The position numbers and the translations under genes were made by a program. The notes below the pieces were generated by a model. It ran no database searches and was not told the origin of the DNA. It worked only from the letters and a program-made list of their open reading frames with translations. From positions 1 to 7,884 of the forward strand of contig NZ_DYZA01000119.1 of NCBI RefSeq assembly GCF_020741395.1: a stretch of DNA of 7,884 nucleotides, written 5' to 3'. The first letter of the stretch is position 1, and the number at the start of each line of letters is the position of its first letter. Below are positions 6,573-7,884 of this stretch, piece after piece. Origin of the DNA: Mailhella massiliensis (GTDB lineage: Bacteria > Desulfobacterota > Desulfovibrionia > Desulfovibrionales > Desulfovibrionaceae).

Positions 6573-7292
6573 CCACTGTATGATTATCCCCGACATACGG
6601 ACAAACTGATCGTGCTCATGTCTTCAGGCGACGGGTTCCCTCTGAGATCATGGTATCTCGGCGAACATGCCCCCCGGACGGCAGCCCTTGAGGGAATAAC
6701 TGAATACCGGGCCAACATCCTTTCCGAACAGGCGCTCAACTGCCTTACCAGGGATACCAACGGCGAAGACCCGTATGGAGTACAGGCCGTGGATGAAATC
6801 AAAGGCGCCCGCTGGGAGGATATAAAGGCATTGTATGAGGGGCTGCATATCATAGGCGCGTACCGCGTCACGGAATATATGATACGCGAACTTCACACCG
6901 ACAGGCCGACAGGGAGAAAAAGCCCGGAGATCAAACGCATTGCCCTGCTTACCAGACCTGTCGACAAAACCCATGAACAGGCAATGGAATACTGGCTTGA
7001 GCGCCATCCCTCTTTCTGTTTCAGGCATCACAGCGGAATGGCCTCTTATTCCCAGAATCACGTCGATGGAGTTCTCACGGAAGATTCCCTCCCGCTGGAC
7101 GGCTTCCCCATCCTCACCTACTGGAACGAAGACGCCCTGCGCTTCGGACACTTCAGCATGGAAGATTCCAAAAGGCTCATGGTGGAGGACTGCCGCCATT
7201 TCCGTTCCACGTCCTTTGTCGTAACAGTAGACGAGTACATCATGAAGCGACCCCGCTCCTGGAGAGACGCCCCCTGCCGTACCCCCGCCTGA
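6570..7292 (+). CDS. Tandem EthD-like domain protein, function unknown
   Basis: This 240-residue soluble protein has no signal peptide or membrane segment. It appears to be two EthD-type (dimeric alpha/beta barrel, ferredoxin-like) domains in tandem. Domain 1 (about 10-108) has IVLM, then WYLGEHAP and ITEYRANI. Domain 2 (about 121-226) has the clearer pattern KRIALLTRP, YWLERHPSF and MASYSQNHV. In each half a Trp and a His follow the first strand, as in EthD and methylmuconolactone-isomerase relatives. Single-domain relatives dimerise to form the barrel; a fused pair could form it within one chain. Such proteins bind small hydrophobic or aromatic acids and some catalyse isomerisation or ring reactions, but many have no known role. 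Position after the TRAP and reductase genes suggests a role with the same substrate. It is separated from them by 104 bases and a strong hairpin, so it may be expressed separately. The domain call rests on pattern recognition alone. Confidence 0.7.
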   Translation: MPLYDYPRHTDKLIVLMSSGDGFPLRSWYLGEHAPRTAALEGITEYRANILSEQALNCLTRDTNGEDPYGVQAVDEIKGARWEDIKALYEGLHIIGAYRVTEYMIRELHTDRPTGRKSPEIKRIALLTRPVDKTHEQAMEYWLERHPSFCFRHHSGMASYSQNHVDGVLTEDSLPLDGFPILTYWNEDALRFGHFSMEDSKRLMVEDCRHFRSTSFVVTVDEYIMKRPRSWRDAPCRTPA

Positions 7293-7470
7293 AACAGCAC
7301 TTCCTCCCCTTCCCTGCCGGGTCTCAGCGCCCCGGAAAGGCTGCCGCGTTCCGTTGCACAGACGTCAACGCGGCATATTTCTGCGGAACACGCGCTGAGG
7401 GCAGTTCCATGTCGCAAAAGGCTGCATGCGCAGAAAATCTGTTGCGCGAGAAGGCCTTTCCCGGGAAAAC
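7293..7470. other. Gap between the EthD-like gene and the IS end, no gene seen
   Basis: Apart from the hairpin at 7343-7374, I see no credible host gene here on either strand. The minus-strand transposase frame passes through down to 7324 but shows no family features in this part. A 14-base stretch at 7373-7386 is repeated exactly inside tnpA at 7862-7875. No convincing promoter could be read. Confidence 0.5.
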
Positions 7471-7884
7471 TTTACAGTCAGGACCACCCGTAACACGGGT
7501 GGCTTGTACTTGCTCGCGCCTTAGGGGCGCCGGCTTGAACTTCTCAGGTCGGCGCCCTGTCTTCTTTCCATGATTCAAGCCCCATGTACTTTGACTCACA
7601 GCCTGCTCCTCAAGAAGCTTGCCCTGCTTCGGACTGAACGGATCCGTATATTCTTCAGCCGCCCTCTTATCGAGCATGATATCCCCTCTATCCTGATCCC
7701 TTATATATTTCCTGATGAACACTTCGTTCAAGCCTGCCGTGCTGACGTAATATCCCACACTCCAGAATCTTCGATCGACATACCCGTATTTCAGTTGGAA
7801 AATTTCATCAAAAATCATCAGGAAACTTTTACTCTTTATATACCCCATGACTGACAATATCGCATATTTCTGCGGTATCATCAC
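7324..7884 (-). CDS. tnpA: IS200-like transposase TnpA, C-terminal part, reading through the element end
   Basis: The frame enters from the right edge and is open to a TGA at 7324-7326. The first roughly 87 visible residues match the C-terminal half of TnpA, the single-strand-specific Y1 transposase: IPQKYA, then GYIKSKS, DRRFWSVGYYVST, GLNE and RKYIRDQ. In RKYIRDQ the Tyr (codon 7705-7707) corresponds to the nucleophile and the Gln four residues later (7693-7695) to the metal-binding residue known from IS608 TnpA. The conserved part ends around EYTDPF. The HUH motif should lie just beyond the window edge. Unusually there is no stop after that: about 100 further residues are encoded across the right-end hairpins and into flanking DNA. 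These are compositionally unlike TnpA and are probably not a functional domain. The visible catalytic part is intact, so activity is possible but unproven. Confidence 0.82.
   Translation of the reverse strand: MMIPQKYAILSVMGYIKSKSFLMIFDEIFQLKYGYVDRRFWSVGYYVSTAGLNEVFIRKYIRDQDRGDIMLDKRAAEEYTDPFSPKQGKLLEEQAVSQSTWGLNHGKKTGRRPEKFKPAPLRREQVQATRVTGGPDCKVFPGKAFSRNRFSAHAAFCDMELPSARVPQKYAALTSVQRNAAAFPGR
7343..7380 (+). terminator. Possible terminator of the EthD-like gene
   Basis: GCCGCGTT (7343-7350) pairs perfectly with AACGCGGC (7367-7374) around a 16-base loop that can add a CGT/ACG pair (7352-7354 with 7362-7364). ATATTT (7375-7380) follows. It lies about 50 bases after the stop of the EthD-like gene. 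The tail is weak and the loop is long, so it may be a weak or factor-assisted terminator. Confidence 0.4.
7471..7884 (-). mobile_element. IS200/IS605-family insertion sequence, right-end part
   Basis: The minus strand carries the 3' half of a Y1 HUH transposase gene followed by palindromic DNA, as at the right end of IS200/IS605 elements. The nearest-to-end hairpin is CCACCCGT (7484-7491) against ACGGGTGG (7495-7502) with a three-base loop, typical in size for the subterminal hairpin TnpA binds. These elements have no terminal inverted repeats and make no target duplication, so the exact end cannot be read from one copy; the boundary at about 7471 is an estimate, a few bases beyond the hairpin. 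The left end is outside the window. Bases 7681-7860 are 70/180 G+C (about 39%), clearly below the neighbouring genes, in line with an acquired element. No tnpB is visible. Confidence 0.75.
7516..7557. repeat. Nested inverted repeats inside the IS right end
   Basis: GGGCGCCG (7525-7532) is a perfect inverted repeat of CGGCGCCC (7550-7557). The inner bases can continue pairing, with two G-T wobbles, to a five-base loop (7539-7543), for about 14 pairs. The left arm is shared with a second, smaller hairpin, GCGCC (7516-7520) with GGCGC (7526-7530), so the two are mutually exclusive. They lie between the conserved transposase domain and the terminal hairpin. They could be part of the TnpA right-end recognition structure or a folded 3' RNA of the transposase transcript. 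Neither is followed by a T tract on the minus strand. Confidence 0.6.

Noticed and set aside
7570..7854. Plus-strand open frame of 94 codons over the transposase
   Set aside because: It is antisense to a clear TnpA domain with its catalytic Tyr and Gln, and the product has no recognisable features.
1..7884. CRISPR arrays, tRNA, rRNA or riboswitches
   Set aside because: No regularly spaced repeats, no cloverleaf-type sequence and no recognisable aptamer core was seen on either strand.

Overview
The window looks like chromosomal DNA from a GC-rich, probably anaerobic bacterium. Coding DNA from about position 240 to 7290 is roughly 60-65% GC by spot counts. TRAP transport genes sit next to FMN/FAD/iron-sulphur enoate reductases, and the codon use and protein style are reminiscent of Desulfovibrionaceae such as Bilophila or Desulfovibrio; Synergistota is an alternative. 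This placement is an inference from style, not a match to a known genome.

Layout. All host genes lie on the + strand. Positions 1-2503 hold a tripartite TRAP transporter in the order dctQ (3' end only), dctM, dctP. dctQ and dctM overlap by ATGA. A good hairpin with a T-rich tail follows dctP. Positions 2578-4509 and 4534-6465 hold two adjacent paralogous flavoenzymes of 643 residues each, built like 2,4-dienoyl-CoA reductase (FadH), BaiCD and BaiH: an old-yellow-enzyme FMN barrel, a four-cysteine [4Fe-4S] site, then FAD and NAD(P)H dinucleotide folds. After a very GC-rich perfect hairpin (6479-6512) comes a 240-residue protein at 6570-7292 that reads as two EthD-like alpha/beta-barrel domains in tandem. 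A further hairpin follows it. The right edge, on the minus strand, is the C-terminal half of an IS200/IS605-family TnpA plus the right end of that element (about 7471-7884). This part is AT-richer, about 39% GC over 7681-7860.

How the genes may work together. The TRAP system would import an organic acid. The two reductases would reduce activated C=C bonds in that acid or its derivative, using NAD(P)H through FAD, the Fe-S cluster and FMN. The EthD-like protein would bind or rearrange an intermediate. No CoA ligase, hydratase, regulator or other pathway gene is visible, so the substrate cannot be named. The two reductases differ in an active-site loop: the first has a His-His pair where FadH carries a catalytic His, the second has none. 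This suggests they do different steps or that one has lost its protonation role.

There are no tRNA or rRNA genes and no CRISPR array. The main unexplained points are the unassigned transporter/two-reductase/tandem-EthD cluster, the U-tract-less hairpin between the second reductase and the EthD gene, and the transposase frame that runs through the element's right-end hairpins into flanking DNA.
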